From positions 10,416,001-10,480,000 of the forward strand of contig NC_059486.1 in assembly GCF_018139145.2 (NCBI RefSeq): 64,000 nucleotides of DNA. The letters run 5' to 3'. Positions 27,501 through 38,864 of this stretch are shown in pieces. The DNA comes from Gymnogyps californianus. Taxonomy: Eukaryota > Chordata > Aves > Accipitriformes > Cathartidae. The notes below the pieces were generated by a model. It was not told the DNA's origin. It searched no databases and worked only from the letters and a program-made list of their open reading frames with translations. Position 1 is the stretch's first letter. Every line of letters starts with the position of its first letter. The translations under genes and the position numbers were made by a program.

Positions 27501-29778
27501 TATATCAAGGGAGCTGCTAAGTTTAGAGGAAAATGTGTGCTCAGACTGAATATGCTGCAATTACAGGCAATACTAGCTGTCAATGAACCTTATTTTCTTG
27601 CATTATAGCCTTTGTTTGATAGTTTTTCAGGTAAGCTATAGAAAGAAAACAATATGTATGCACAGAGCAAGCTCTTCCCATTCTTTGCACAGGTGTATGT
27701 TGACTGGCAAGACTGTATTATGACAAACATTGAATCAACAGCATAAAATATTTAATGAGATTTAAAATCCCACTATTAATAAAACAGCTTAACTGAGTGA
27801 CAATCGATCTGAGTCTACAGTGTCACAAAGTACTACTGGTTTTCTCTCATCTTCATCTTGTATCCTAAGCAGTGAGAAGGAAGGGACAGTCATTAAGAAG
27901 ATCCATGAATGTAATTCTTCAATATGTAAAAAGTCTCAAGCAAGAAGGCCTCAATGATCCCCAAATATCACAGGAAAAGCCATCTTATATCTACAGAGAA
28001 GGAAAATGAAAATTGCTTTTCACCCCATCTATGTCATTGGATAGCTAGAGCGGATAAGCATTCCTCAGAATGGCAGAAAGAATGAAACACTTAATCACTT
28101 TATGTACTTATGCAAACAAGTTAATTTTAAATCCTTGATGAAGTCTTCTTGCAAAACAATCTTTCTGAAGCTGTTAATATTTTCATAAGACAAAATAGAA
28201 AGAGTAACAGAAAAACGGTTTCAGGGATTGTGCAACAAAATAAACTTGTTAGAATAGTGACAATTAAAACAGAAATAACACTATAAGTAGTAAAACGTAC
28301 GTGTCTATCCTATCCACAGGGAGTCTTTACTTCATAAGAAGAATTAAACAAGTAATATTTTTATCCTGTGAAAAAATTGGGATGACTTATTCATCCTGAT
28401 TCATGAGAATTTCTATTTTAAATCAGAAAACCATTTTCCACTAACGGAAGCTTGACCAGAAAATTTTCTGCCTGCTCTGTTGGTAGAATGTCAACCAGCA
28501 ATATTGGTCCCATGAGAATCCAGCTGCAAGCCTGAATATCAAGGCCTAATGGCTGTAATTACTGATGTCCTCTTATGTCCTCTCTGATGGAGGTGAGTCT
28601 GTAGTCTAGTCTCCGTAGTCCTTGTACCCATGAAATTAACAGTGTATGTCTTAACTATGAGGTGACTTCTCAGCTCCTGTGCTCCACAGCACCAGTTTAG
28701 CCTCCAGCCTGTCCCCCAGACTGGGCACCCATCTATTCTGTGCACTCTTCTAGAAAGCACCATGGGGCAGTGGGCAAAGGAAGCATTAACATGTCATTTA
28801 TAAATATTCCCTGCATTCTTACCTAATTGATTAGATATTAGCATCAGTTTGTATTGCCTCATGTTTCAAAAAGAAAGAGAAATTTAATCATCTCAAGCTC
28901 CTAAAAGCTACGTAAAAAATGCAGACAATTTCAGAGAAACCCAGAGAATCCTTGCCTAAGAGAAGATTTAACAGTGAGTTAGGCTGTGGAACGATAAATG
29001 CTTTGTGAAGTTTTGATTCAAGAGGTGATATTCAGTTCACAGACATTCTCTTTGTAACTATTTCCTAAAATAGACATGTTTTATTTTACTCCCTTTTGTT
29101 TTCTGTTGCTCAATGATTGGCATTTTTCCTATACACACTAGAAGAAAAAGAATTAAAATTTTATTAAGCTGGGCCAAGCATCACTGCAATCAGTACAAGA
29201 AACCGTATTCTCTTTTCACTCCTTGCATTTTTATACTTGTGAAATCCAGTAGACTCCATTGGATTAGCTATAACTAAATTAGATCAACTGAAAAAAGTCA
29301 GACTCAAACTTAAATTTTAATAGAGAAAAACTATTTGTTTGGACTTATTTTTTACTTTTTCTTATTACACTTTCCTCTGTTAAACTGAGGACATTATGTG
29401 GAACAAACAGGCAACTATAAAAATGAGATTGGTATCCACTTCAAATGCTTCTCCCATTATTAAAAACAAGCAAGCAGTATTTTAATAGATGAAACTGGTT
29501 TCTAAGCCAGATTTTATGCTCTTGGTTTGATCATTATATTCAATCATAAACTTACATAAATAGCTTGTCTGTTACTCTTTATTTTAAAGTACATACTTTA
29601 ACACAGTGATCTTGCAGCCAGAATTTCTTTTACATTTTAAATTCTACTTTTATTTCATGAGCGATCATACTCAACCAAATGAAACCACTTCAGAGAGTGA
29701 AATATGTAGTATGATAGAAAGGACCTGTGCTGCTATCATATGAAAGCTTTCAAAGACATGCAGTCATTTCCCAATCTG

Positions 29779-29850
29779 CTTAAGTAAATTCACTTCAATT
29801 TACTTCTGTAAATTTGCTTAAGTAATTTACTTAAGTAAATTCACAAGTAA
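29779..29850. repeat. Repeated CTTAAGTAA units, partly palindromic
   Basis: CTTAAGTAAATTCAC occurs exactly at 29779-29793 and 29830-29844, and CTTAAGTAATTT at 29817-29828. CTTAAG is itself a palindrome, and TTTACTT between the copies adds inverted units. It may be a locally duplicated segment or a hairpin-forming AT-rich repeat. Confidence 0.8.
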
Positions 29851-30454
29851 ATTGTCTAAATTTATATCGTTTAAAATTATTCCATGGAATTCATTGGAGA
29901 CACAGCAGTGTAAAAGAGAACAGATTTGGCCCACTGTTGCCATTCTTATGCACAACTGGAATGTATAATCTATTCATCCATTCCTTAATATTAAACATAC
30001 TCACTAATTAAAAGCCAGAAGAGAAATTATATTCCCAAAGCCATAGGTGTCAGAGGCAAGCAGTCTTCCTATCAAATTCAATGTATATACCACTTCAGCA
30101 GAGCTGCACACATTCTACTTACTCCTTACTACGAATCTTCCCCACAAATATTCAGTGTATTTCTATCTACACTATGTATTTGTTTCTAAAGATTACTCGC
30201 AGAATTTGGAATCCATATACAAGATACCCAGAGGCATTTGGGTTGGTTCTGTTGCTCACTGATTAATAGCTTTTTTTAAGCAAATTCACACCAACAGAAA
30301 AAATACAAGAATACGTTAATTTGGTGAAATTGAAATGTCTTACTAAAATGGATCAGTTTTAATAAAACTTGTCTCCAAGTTTTCTCAGATTCTCATATTT
30401 CTTGTCTCTTGTTTCTCAGATTCAGAATGCTCTGCTGTCTAGAAAGGGCAGTTC

Positions 30455-30530
30455 ACACTAGAACAGGGATTTGAACCTGCTCCACTCCTACCCCAGGGAG
30501 ATGCTCTGCCCATCATACTTGTGTCTGCCC
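30455..30530 (-). mobile_element. tRNA-derived SINE-like remnant
   Basis: On the minus strand the sequence contains GGGCAGAGCATCTCCC (tRNA D-arm/A-box-like) and, about 30 bases later, GCAGGTTCAAATCCCTGTTC. The latter includes a near-perfect RNA polymerase III B box (GGTTCAAATCC). No convincing acceptor stem or anticodon arm can be folded, so it is not called a tRNA gene. It is best read as an old tRNA-derived SINE (MIR-type) head. Confidence 0.42.
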
Positions 30531-30975
30531 TTGGAGGAGTTCCTTCTGTGGGTTTATTCATGAGAACATTCAAAACACCTCAGTTATCTCAGTACAGATT
30601 AAGACCAAAAGCAAAAACCGTAAGTGAATTCTTGGTTTTGACAGCTCTAACGAGAAAGCAGTAATTCATACCATCCTATTGTAGATTGCACAAACACATC
30701 CAAAGAACAATACACACAGAAAGGCCTAAAGCTATACTTGTCACTTCACCTTCTTTTTCAACATGTGCACTAATCAGCCTTTTGCAGTGATGGAAACAGA
30801 AGTCATTGAAGTATAATGGTTGGAAAAACATAATATTGTAGTCACAAATGCCACCAGAATTGCTACTAAAAACGCCCACAAAAATTACAAGAGAAATACA
30901 AAGAAGTCATCACAGACACTGAAGTTTTGAACAGCCCTGATGATAGCCTAAACTGGTATTTTCCATTTCACTTAC

Positions 30976-31117
30976 CAATTTGTGGGTGAGCTGGATGGTA
31001 ATAAGAGGAGATCCTGACAGATTGTGGGACAACTTGGGTAGAGGTTCCACTTTGATAGAGATAAGGTAACTGGTTGCTGAGATCATATAACCTTTGTAGG
31101 CAGCAGCTTCAGCAATC
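30976..31117 (-). CDS. ADGRD1: ADGRD1 exon 14: GAIN domain, last exon recognised
   Basis: This 142-bp exon (residues 477-524) runs KIAEAAAYKGYMISATSYLI, then SIKVEPLPKLSHNLSGSPLI and TIQLTHKL. It corresponds to human KIAEAMHHQDCLLFATSHLI...NLSGSPLITVHLKHRL as I recall it. NLS is a potential glycosylation site. The acceptor ends CCGAG, with the unfavourable G at -3, but it is preceded by a good pyrimidine tract (TTTGTTTCTTTCC). The donor is AATTG followed by GTAAGT. It leaves in phase 0. The next exon, expected to encode the rest of subdomain B and the GPS (Cys-containing strands, cleavage site, tethered agonist), was not found. Confidence 0.92.
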
Positions 31118-34100
31118 CTCGGAAAGAAACAAATAAATTAAGTAGAACAACAAGATTTTTTTAGTTCATCCACAACACCTACAACAACAGGAACACAGGA
31201 CCTCCTTTTTCCATTCAAGTCAATGAATCTCTATACGGGAGCAAGATCTGGCCCCAAAAGATCCTACAGGACTAGAAGCAACAGCTACAAAGTATAGGGA
31301 ACAGCTTTAGACATTAGGAGACTTGATATCATAAGTATTCCTTCATTCTGCTCCTCTTTTGCAAAGTTGTACAAGCCTTGCTAAAAGTGCTTTAGACAAT
31401 TAGAGAGAATCCTACAAAGTAAGGGATCTAAAAGTAACCTAACTAAGCAAAGCAATCTAAGTGAGGAGAAAACTTGCAGGGGTTTCAGGATGTCTAATTA
31501 AACATACTTATTAGTAAGACACATATATATATATATATAATGCATATAAGCATATACATAGGAATATATTTAGAAGTAATTTATAGCTTTACTTTAACAA
31601 ACCTAACTGCACATAATCAATTTTTCAGAGTACATCAGGTCACAACGCAAACAGCTGAACCTGACTAAACATCTGATTAGTTCAGGTAATACTTTTTTCC
31701 TAGGCTGAAGTAATTTTGCAGTACATAAGAACCCTTTTATTTCTGCTTTCAGCTAAAACTTATGACTTTGGCATTTTCGCACATTTAAGAGTAACTAAGA
31801 TCCATTTGGCTGTAGGGTAAAATTTTTTACACTATCAGTAACAAACTGTGCAGCAGTAAAATGGTCTCTGTCATCTACCTCTTCAGTATGTGAATGAATG
31901 GTATTTACTATGAGAAATATGAGCCATGGTGAATTAACCATCAGCATGGGTTTCCAAACATAGCACACCAATGGAAAGAGCCAGTTTGCAAAGCACATTA
32001 AAAAACACCTTATTTACATCTGCCACCTGTTTGCAATGGTTTCTTATTTTTCTTTCAGGAAAAAAAAAAAGAAAAAGTCATGTCAGACATTAAAATAACT
32101 TCATTGAGTTCCTCAGCAAGGTCAAATAAAACAGGACTCATTCAGCACAACCTCAAGCACCAGTCCTTAGTTCTGACCACAAAAAACCCGATCAGTATTA
32201 GAGATTACTTCTGCTCCCAGGAACCAGCATGTGAATTGAATTTGTTCATCTAAGGGCAGAATTTGCTACTCTGATATGAAAAGTTTAAGTTTAGAGAAGG
32301 ACTCGTAATGTTAAGACCACTATCTGACATTTTAAGATTTCTCCTACACAGATTAACAGGACAGACATTTTTTTCTACACCCACTATCTGCCGTTTTAAC
32401 TTCAGAGAGCTAGATGAATTTTGAAGCATGAAAAAACTTCAGCACAAGCAAGAAACAGTGTTTCTGTGTTTCATGTTTGCATACGCAAGCCCTTCTTCAC
32501 TGTGGCCCTGGATATTAGATAGCAGCGAGTCTGTCATCTGATTACCTTCAATGGGATTACTACAGATTTACACAAACTGTATATGAGCGGGAGCAGAACT
32601 GGGCTAAAACCTTTTTTTGTTTTGATTTTTTTTTTTTAAAGAATCAAAACTGACTCCCCTTAGGAACTCCTATTTATGTAGTCTGAAAATAGAAGTCATC
32701 TGTCTGTACAGCACAAAAGCTCCAAGAGTTTTGGTTTTAGCTTTCCACCACAAAAGAAAAAAAAAATTGCCCTTAAGAAGAAAATGGACAGGCTTCAAAT
32801 TACAGGTGTTCAAGTAGCTCAGTGCTAGAAGGAACATAAAAAAAAGTCTTTAAAACAAACTACTCTGGGAAAACGTTGTTATTCTACTGAAATGTAAGCA
32901 AAAAAGTTATAATAGTACAGCACAAAAAAGAAAACGAAGCAGAAGAGAAGTGCATACTTATTTTTAAAACATTTTTTGAATACCTGGGGTTTGATTCCAC
33001 AGAGGAAAAAAAATCGCTAAGCTAGCATTCCCTGTATTACTAGTTTTTTAGATGCTGTTTTGGACAGATCTGCATCTAGAATTTTATAGACTTGATTCTG
33101 TAGTGCATTACATACTGCAAACAGTTCAAGTAGTTTGGATTAATTATAGAAATCTAGGAGACGTTTCTTCTCCAGTGTCTTTGTGTTTCTCTTTAACATT
33201 GCAGCAGGGCCAGATCCTTCCTTCTCAAAAATGAGAGCTAAAAAATACATACAGCTCAGTGGAACAGGAATGAGTCTAGGTTGTCCTATTCTACAAAACT
33301 CAGAGAATGTACACAAAGATGACATACTGTTTTATTTTGCTATACCAGAGCCCCAGGAGCTGTAGACTCTGTGACAATGCATTAGAATACAGTGGTTTGA
33401 CATGCAGCATCTTTAATGATACTGTGTTTGCTAAACTTTGACCTAAGTCAAGACCATATTAATTCTCTTTCTCTCTTTGAGAAGTTGAGATTATAGCTTA
33501 TTATCTTAATAAATTGCACTGATCCTCCTGTTTGAAAAACATAACCTGTTATAAATTATTGCCTCTCTCCATGTCAGTAAGAAATACTGCACGCTAATGA
33601 CATGGCTCCTTTACAGCCACCTGCTAAGTGCCCTTTTTTTGAGAGAGCAGGGTAAACAACAGTACAGCTTGCTACTTGATTTAAAAATGCTATTTAGTAA
33701 TAGCTGCGTGATTGTGTCAGTGTGATCAATCTGGTCATAAGCCAGGATTCTTTACAGTGAAGTTCACAAATGAGTTCCTGTGATCATACCTTCCATGTAA
33801 CTGTATGTAAAGAAAGGAATGCAATTCCTGACATTCATGACAGCTGAGATGCTGCATCTTTCCTTCTGCTGTCATAAACAATGCAACGAAAAGTCACAGA
33901 TTGGAAAAGACTGAGAGAAAGTGTAAACTAATCTACATACCCCAGTGAAGATGGAATAAAAAACATAACGTCATACTAACGTAAAAGGAAAATGTAATGA
34001 TTTACATGAATGGCCTTGCAAAATTCCCTAGGCAACTGTATTGCCAAGAGGTATACAGCTCTGCACTTACTTTATCTTATCTGCTAATGATTTCGTTGAT

Positions 34101-34576
34101 GCAGCATATAAAACAAAGAGGTCTTTAAAGCGTTGCCTGGTCTCCTGTTATAAAATTACCTTACAGGTTTCTAGGATTAGGATTCAGATCTTATCTAAAG
34201 AGGGATGTTATGTTTTCTTACTTGTTTCATTTAAGTGCAAGCTTTATCTTTATATGTGTCAGGAGAAAAAGATGTAATTTCCTTTTATGAGACAGATTAA
34301 AATTATGAAATTCTAATACCAGATCCGATGAATGGAAGGAGAAGACAAAGACAAACAAACATGTCGCTACGGGAATCTATTTTACTACAACATAAAACAA
34401 AACATCTAATGTAAGCTTTAATCTCTCTCTAGTTAATGACTACATGTCCTCAATATTGCAGAATCAGGATTATGGCTTGTAATTCATTTACAGTTGATAA
34501 TGACATGACTGTTATAAAGGTATATCCCTAAGGTAATAAACAAGCTGTTACAGCATGAGAGGTCTGAGATACTTAC
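31118..34576 (-). other. ADGRD1 intron 13
   Basis: About 3.5 kb, GTAAGT to CCGAG. It contains an AT dinucleotide run (31523-31539). No mobile element or other gene recognised. Confidence 0.78.
31523..31539. repeat. (AT)8 dinucleotide run
   Basis: Uninterrupted AT run in intron 13. Confidence 0.88.
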
Positions 34577-34652
34577 TTGGTATCCACAGGGTTGATATTA
34601 TGAAAGAAATAATGCATGTTATGGTAAAGCAGGCCAACAATGGTAATCCAAG
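34577..34652 (-). CDS. ADGRD1: ADGRD1 exon 13: GAIN domain
   Basis: This 76-bp exon (residues 452-476) reads AWITIVGLLYHNMHYFFHNI then NPVDT. Human has [25 protein letters not shown] as I recall it. It encodes strands of GAIN subdomain B. The acceptor is TTTTCACAG. The donor is ACCAA followed by GTAAGTAT. It enters in phase 1 and leaves in phase 2. Confidence 0.92.
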
Positions 34653-36396
34653 CTGTGAAAAGGGAACAGGGGTTATTCCTCAGAGCAACGGTTTTAAGCA
34701 AGAGACACTTCTCTCCTAGACCTGAAACTCCGTGTTAATTAAGAGCCTTGACTTCTGTAGACTTTCATATCTTTGCTTTAGCAGATTTCTGATTATTTTT
34801 TTAAGTGAAAGAAGTATGAACATCTTGCATTACGGCACAGGACACAGATATCAAAAGTAAAATAGGATGCCTGCCCTGCGCAACTGTACTTCCAAAATAA
34901 GTTGTTAAAGTAATCAGTTGTCAATTATGAATCCCACACACAGCACTAGAAAGGGTCGTATGACATACCAGAGTCAATGTCTCAATGATAGCTACAGTCA
35001 ACTCAAGGCTACTTTACCACCACCTACATTACTGGCAGTTTATGAAACTCATACACGGGCAACCGGTTTCCACTTTGGTTGCCTGTTTGCTGCCTGCATT
35101 CCAAGTATTTATGGGTTCTCCAGCATCTGAGTGAAGAGACAGATGTGTATTTTCTAAGTGTCAGCCACACAGATGTCTTACTATCCCTTTTGCTGGGTTC
35201 CAAGTATTTATAGTGTCAACTGTTTAGGGTTGAATAATAAATTTTTAGGTTAGCTCATTTGGACAGTGTAGAAGTGTGGTCTGAAGGTTGAAATGACTCA
35301 GAAGTGAGCTTTAGCTGGAAAAAGAGTTAAACATTTAATGGGCTGGATCATTTCAGGATACCAAGCATGATAATGTTCTGAAGAAGAAAAAAAAAAATCT
35401 GCATGGTGAGCAGCTTTATAAGTGGGAAAGGAAAAAAGCCCTCTCACATGCTATTTTTGGCATTACAAGTTGGTTTGCAATTATAGTTGTTCAAGCCTCT
35501 GAGCACTTGCAGTGAAGTCTCCAGCCAGAGCCCCCTGCCAGTGCAAAGAAACAAAGCTGTCATCACAAATCAGGTAGACAGTTCAGCAATTATTAGCGTA
35601 TTTCTCACTGCAGGTTATCTGCAGCGAACTTTGCACTTCATAAATAGGGACCAACCTTTCTTCAACAGAGGTGACTGCGGAAAGGTCTCTGGGTGTGTAA
35701 ATTCTGTGGGTTGGAATTTAGGGCACATAAGTCAGATTTTCAAAGATTTGAGGATGCAGGTAGATGTTTTTGTAAACAGGTTCCTTCAATCCCTGACTAA
35801 AACATAATTAACTTCAAGCATTGTTATTTTGGAGTCTTGACTAAAGCTTCAGGTTTTTGCCATACCTTGCTTTTGAGATTATTAAAATTTTAGCCTAGGC
35901 ATGGACTTCTGAGTTCTGCCTTTTTGCCTTGACTGTAGTTTACACCTTCATTCTGTTTCTGTAGCTGCTGTTGCTTAAACCTGGTCATTTTATAGTTTAA
36001 TTTCATAAAACATTTTAAGAGTGATTTTGCATGAAAGGATAAGTAATACCTGATCTGACATCCTGGAATTTCTTAAAAATAACCAGTTCAGATGATTAAA
36101 AATAATTTATGAAATTATGGCTTCTCTGATGTAAAAAGATGTCACAATTAAATGGCTTCAGTCTCTGTGGCCCAGCTGTATTATTCAAGATTAATTCAAG
36201 TAATATGAAAGTTCTACCACATTAATCATTCATTAGTATGACAGGACAACTGCTGCTTCTTTAGAGCCAGTATGATCAACAGTGATCACATTGGTTACTT
36301 GGAAAAATAAAGCAAATCAAAACCTGTTTTCAAGCAAAATCATTTTTTAATACCCTGTTTACATGATTCTGCTTCTTCCTTTAAATTTTTCCTTAC
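34653..36396 (-). other. ADGRD1 intron 12
   Basis: About 1.7 kb, GTAAGG to TTCACAG. It contains a chance plus-strand open frame of 106 codons (35487-35807) without recognisable domains. No repeat recognised. Confidence 0.78.
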
Positions 36397-36507
36397 CTTT
36401 TTCATGAAAAGCTTCACTGGGAATGGAAATATAACTCTGTCCTTGAGATGGAAATCGATAGTGGGACAAATTCAGAGTCTGAGGATGCATTTTGACCAAG
36501 GTGTAAT
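36397..36507 (-). CDS. ADGRD1: ADGRD1 exon 12: GAIN domain
   Basis: This 111-bp exon (residues 415-451) includes KMHPQTLNLSHYRFPSQGQS and YISIPSEAFHEK. Human has KILPKTVNSSHYRFPAHGQS...IPHEAFH at this place as I recall it. SHYRFP and IP.EAF are the GAIN subdomain B landmarks. NLS is a potential glycosylation site equivalent in position to human NSS. It is flanked by phase-1 introns. Acceptor ACACAG, donor AAAG followed by GTAAGG. Confidence 0.93.
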
Positions 36508-37426
36508 CTGTGTGATAACCCAAACAAAATTATGATAAAATCAATAGCCTCTACAACCTACTTGACTATTTAACTAGACTTCCCTAATAGCTGTTGCAAG
36601 TCTTGAATTTAAAACTCCAGATGTTTGCAGAAAATATAGTAAATTCCCCAAGTATAAAATTGCCTTTTATATCTGACTCCTTTTATGACAGAGAAGGTGG
36701 TACGCGCACTGTTAATATACCATGGATCACTTCACCCACACTCAAATACTGAGCTTAGGAGGGCAAGCAAAACAGATTGATAACACTCTTCCACTGACAT
36801 TTGAAGGCATTATTTTAGACCTCCCCTACTCCATTTGAGAATTCCAGAGTCCAAGAGAGTACATGCAGTGATTAATGGTACTGGTGACTGCTCAGGTTAT
36901 TTGCCCCCTCACACAGGTCTCAACAAGACAGAGCAGAATGCCAGAACAGATAAATTACCTTTGCTCCCTGTAGCATCCAAAGACACAGATGAAATTATGG
37001 TGCTAGGATGCTAAACAGCAGTAAAATAAAATTCTCCTAAAAGGTCAAAACTATTCCTATTATTTGCAATCTCTTGCAAAAACCTTGGAAAATTAAGGTT
37101 TTGTAGCATCCAGACACCTGCAACTTCGAAGTGCTGCATAAAAGCTCTAGGCGCTTTAACTGCGTATTAGTATAGTATTACTAGATTAATTTCATAGAAT
37201 TCGTATTCTAAACCCCTCCCCAAATAACCTCAAGGAAGTTCAAGTACAGTCAGAGCTGATAACCTCTGGACTAACTGCACAGTCATCTTTCTACAACTGA
37301 AACATTGTCTTGTATTCAAAAGAGAGAATTATCTGTTTTGATTTCCTCCTTCAAGGAGGGGCTGCAAGTACAGAAGCGTTCAGGACATCCAGAAAGTCTA
37401 GAGAGAACATTTCTACTAAATCCTAC
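36508..37426 (-). other. ADGRD1 intron 11
   Basis: About 0.9 kb, GTAGGA to CACAG. Nothing else recognised. Confidence 0.8.
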
Positions 37427-37544
37427 CTGCCACAGATGACGTGCCCTCAACAGTTAAAGGTAACGAGTTTTCGTCTAGATTGCGCACCATATGAGCCATC
37501 ACACTGTCAATAGTTTGAATTAAACTTCCAAATACGTGAGCGGT
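37427..37544 (-). CDS. ADGRD1: ADGRD1 exon 11: GAIN domain
   Basis: This 118-bp exon (39 codons plus one base, residues 376-414) begins TAHVFGSLIQTIDSVMAHMV and ends LPLTVEGTSSVA. It aligns with human SAVVLSLIDTIDTVMGHVSS...VTVEGSSAMA as I recall it. It encodes a GAIN subdomain A helix followed by the first strand of subdomain B. The acceptor is CTTCCCCCAG and the donor is GCAG followed by GTAGGA. It enters in phase 0 and leaves in phase 1. Confidence 0.92.
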
Positions 37545-38804
37545 CTGGGGGAAGAAGAAAGAGAAGGCTCTACAACAAAAGAAATTGCAGTTTATAGCAC
37601 AAAATGCCAAGGTACCATGTTAAATTCCTGTGTGACTCATCATTCAACTGCCCGTAAGTCAAATGTGACTTTCTCCACAACCTTTTCCACATATAGTGGA
37701 TAAAATGTTACACAAATTGATGCCACCCAGAGCCTGACCTTATAAAATACTATGTTTTATAGAATGTCTCCAAATGACACTCTGCTCCCACCAGCATTTG
37801 ACAGTCAATTATACTCAGGATTCAGCAGAATGAGGCCAAGAACTGAGCAGATTATTTTGACAATATATAAAGGCTAGTATGAGATCTTTATTGGAACATA
37901 AGCTGAGACTACACTTTGGCCTTTCTTTCATCTTTATTAAAATGGTCCCCAGTATAAAGCTACTTTCAAAGTGTTTATATGTCCCTCGGAAAACCACCCT
38001 CCGGTTGAAACTTGATCCATAAAATCTCAGAGTGAATGCATGTTTCAATGAAAAAGAAATCTATTTTATCTGAAATTATTTACATGAGAGATGATCAAGG
38101 ATTTTAGGCTAAGAACTTAAATCAGTTAGACATCTTTTTGTCTTAAAAGCATTTTAGGCTTCAGTGAGACCTTAATTTACTTTAGCCTCTTCTTCTCTCA
38201 GTTTAAAAAGCTCCCTGTTCTGAAGTCTGTGCTCCCTTAAGATTCAAACAAAAAATCTCCGGAAATTCCTAGGTTCCTCCTGCAAGTGTTTCTCTGCACT
38301 CTAAAAGGTAGACTAGAAGAAAAAGAACATTGATACAAGTTACTTTTCCCTAAATTAGGTTTAATCTCTCTCAAAGTTTCAGTTCACTAAACAGGTAAGC
38401 ACTACCGCATATTTCACATGCATTTAAAAAAAAAAAATCAACCTACAAAACAAATATAAACATTTAAATATCAAAGTTCAGTGCTAAGAAGGGAGTAATT
38501 AAACACTTACTTCAGTGACAATATCTGTTATTTTATAAATACAATTTTGCTTAATTCATCCTGAAATATGTAGAAACAGAAGCAGATAAAGTTGCCTTAT
38601 TTTAACTCTCCAAAACACATTATAAAAGAAAATTACATAATTGTTTTGTCTGTGGATCTTTACTGCAAATATGAAAGCGATATACGAGAAAATAAATGCT
38701 GCCAAAAAGTCCTAACAAGAAGAATAGAGGCAACCAGTTTCATTACTATCCATGTGAAATTACGCAACCAAAGTAAGCTACAAATCTAAGCCCATTTGTC
38801 TTAC
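37545..38804 (-). other. ADGRD1 intron 10
   Basis: About 1.26 kb, GTAAGA to CCCCCAG. Nothing else recognised. Confidence 0.8.
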
Positions 38805-38864
38805 CTCTGGTACATCAATCCAGTTGGACAATAACAGAAAGTCTTCAATAGCTTTTAAAAATGC
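38805..38864 (-). CDS. ADGRD1: ADGRD1 exon 10: GAIN domain
   Basis: This 60-bp exon gives 20 residues, AFLKAIEDFLLLSNWIDVPE, when read from its first base. It corresponds to human TFLKAVGEILLLPGWIALSE as I recall it. It is a phase 0-0 exon with acceptor CTCTTTTAG and donor GAG followed by GTAAGA. Joined to exon 9 as sequenced, it would instead be read one base out of frame: AGG CAT TTT, then TAA at 38857-38855. Joined directly to exon 8 it stays in frame. Residue numbers 356-375 apply if the missing base is allowed for. Confidence 0.88.

Larger units (their letters stand above)
1..30975 (-). other. Presumed ADGRD1 intron 14 (open at the left edge), no exon recognised
   Basis: The region follows the donor of exon 14. 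I looked on the minus strand for the GPS motif, the VCRCTHLTNFA-type segment and the transmembrane exons, and found no match. I also saw no other gene on either strand. The longest open frames (up to 120 codons near 13712-14139) overlap each other on opposite strands in a locally GC-rich patch and have no family signature. The sequence is AT-rich and nearly free of recognisable mobile elements, apart from a tRNA-like SINE remnant near 30455. A short diverged exon could have escaped a search by eye. Confidence 0.6.

Noticed and set aside
28539..28763. Minus-strand 74-codon frame with several Cys and Trp residues, considered as a GPS exon
   Set aside because: The spacing of Cys and Trp does not fit the GPS motif, and no HL/T cleavage site follows.
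30455..30530. tRNA gene on the minus strand
   Set aside because: The B box is good, but no acceptor stem or anticodon arm can be paired. It is listed as a SINE-like remnant instead.
35487..35807. 106-codon plus-strand frame in intron 12
   Set aside because: No recognisable family, signal peptide or neighbouring exon. Consistent with a random open frame.
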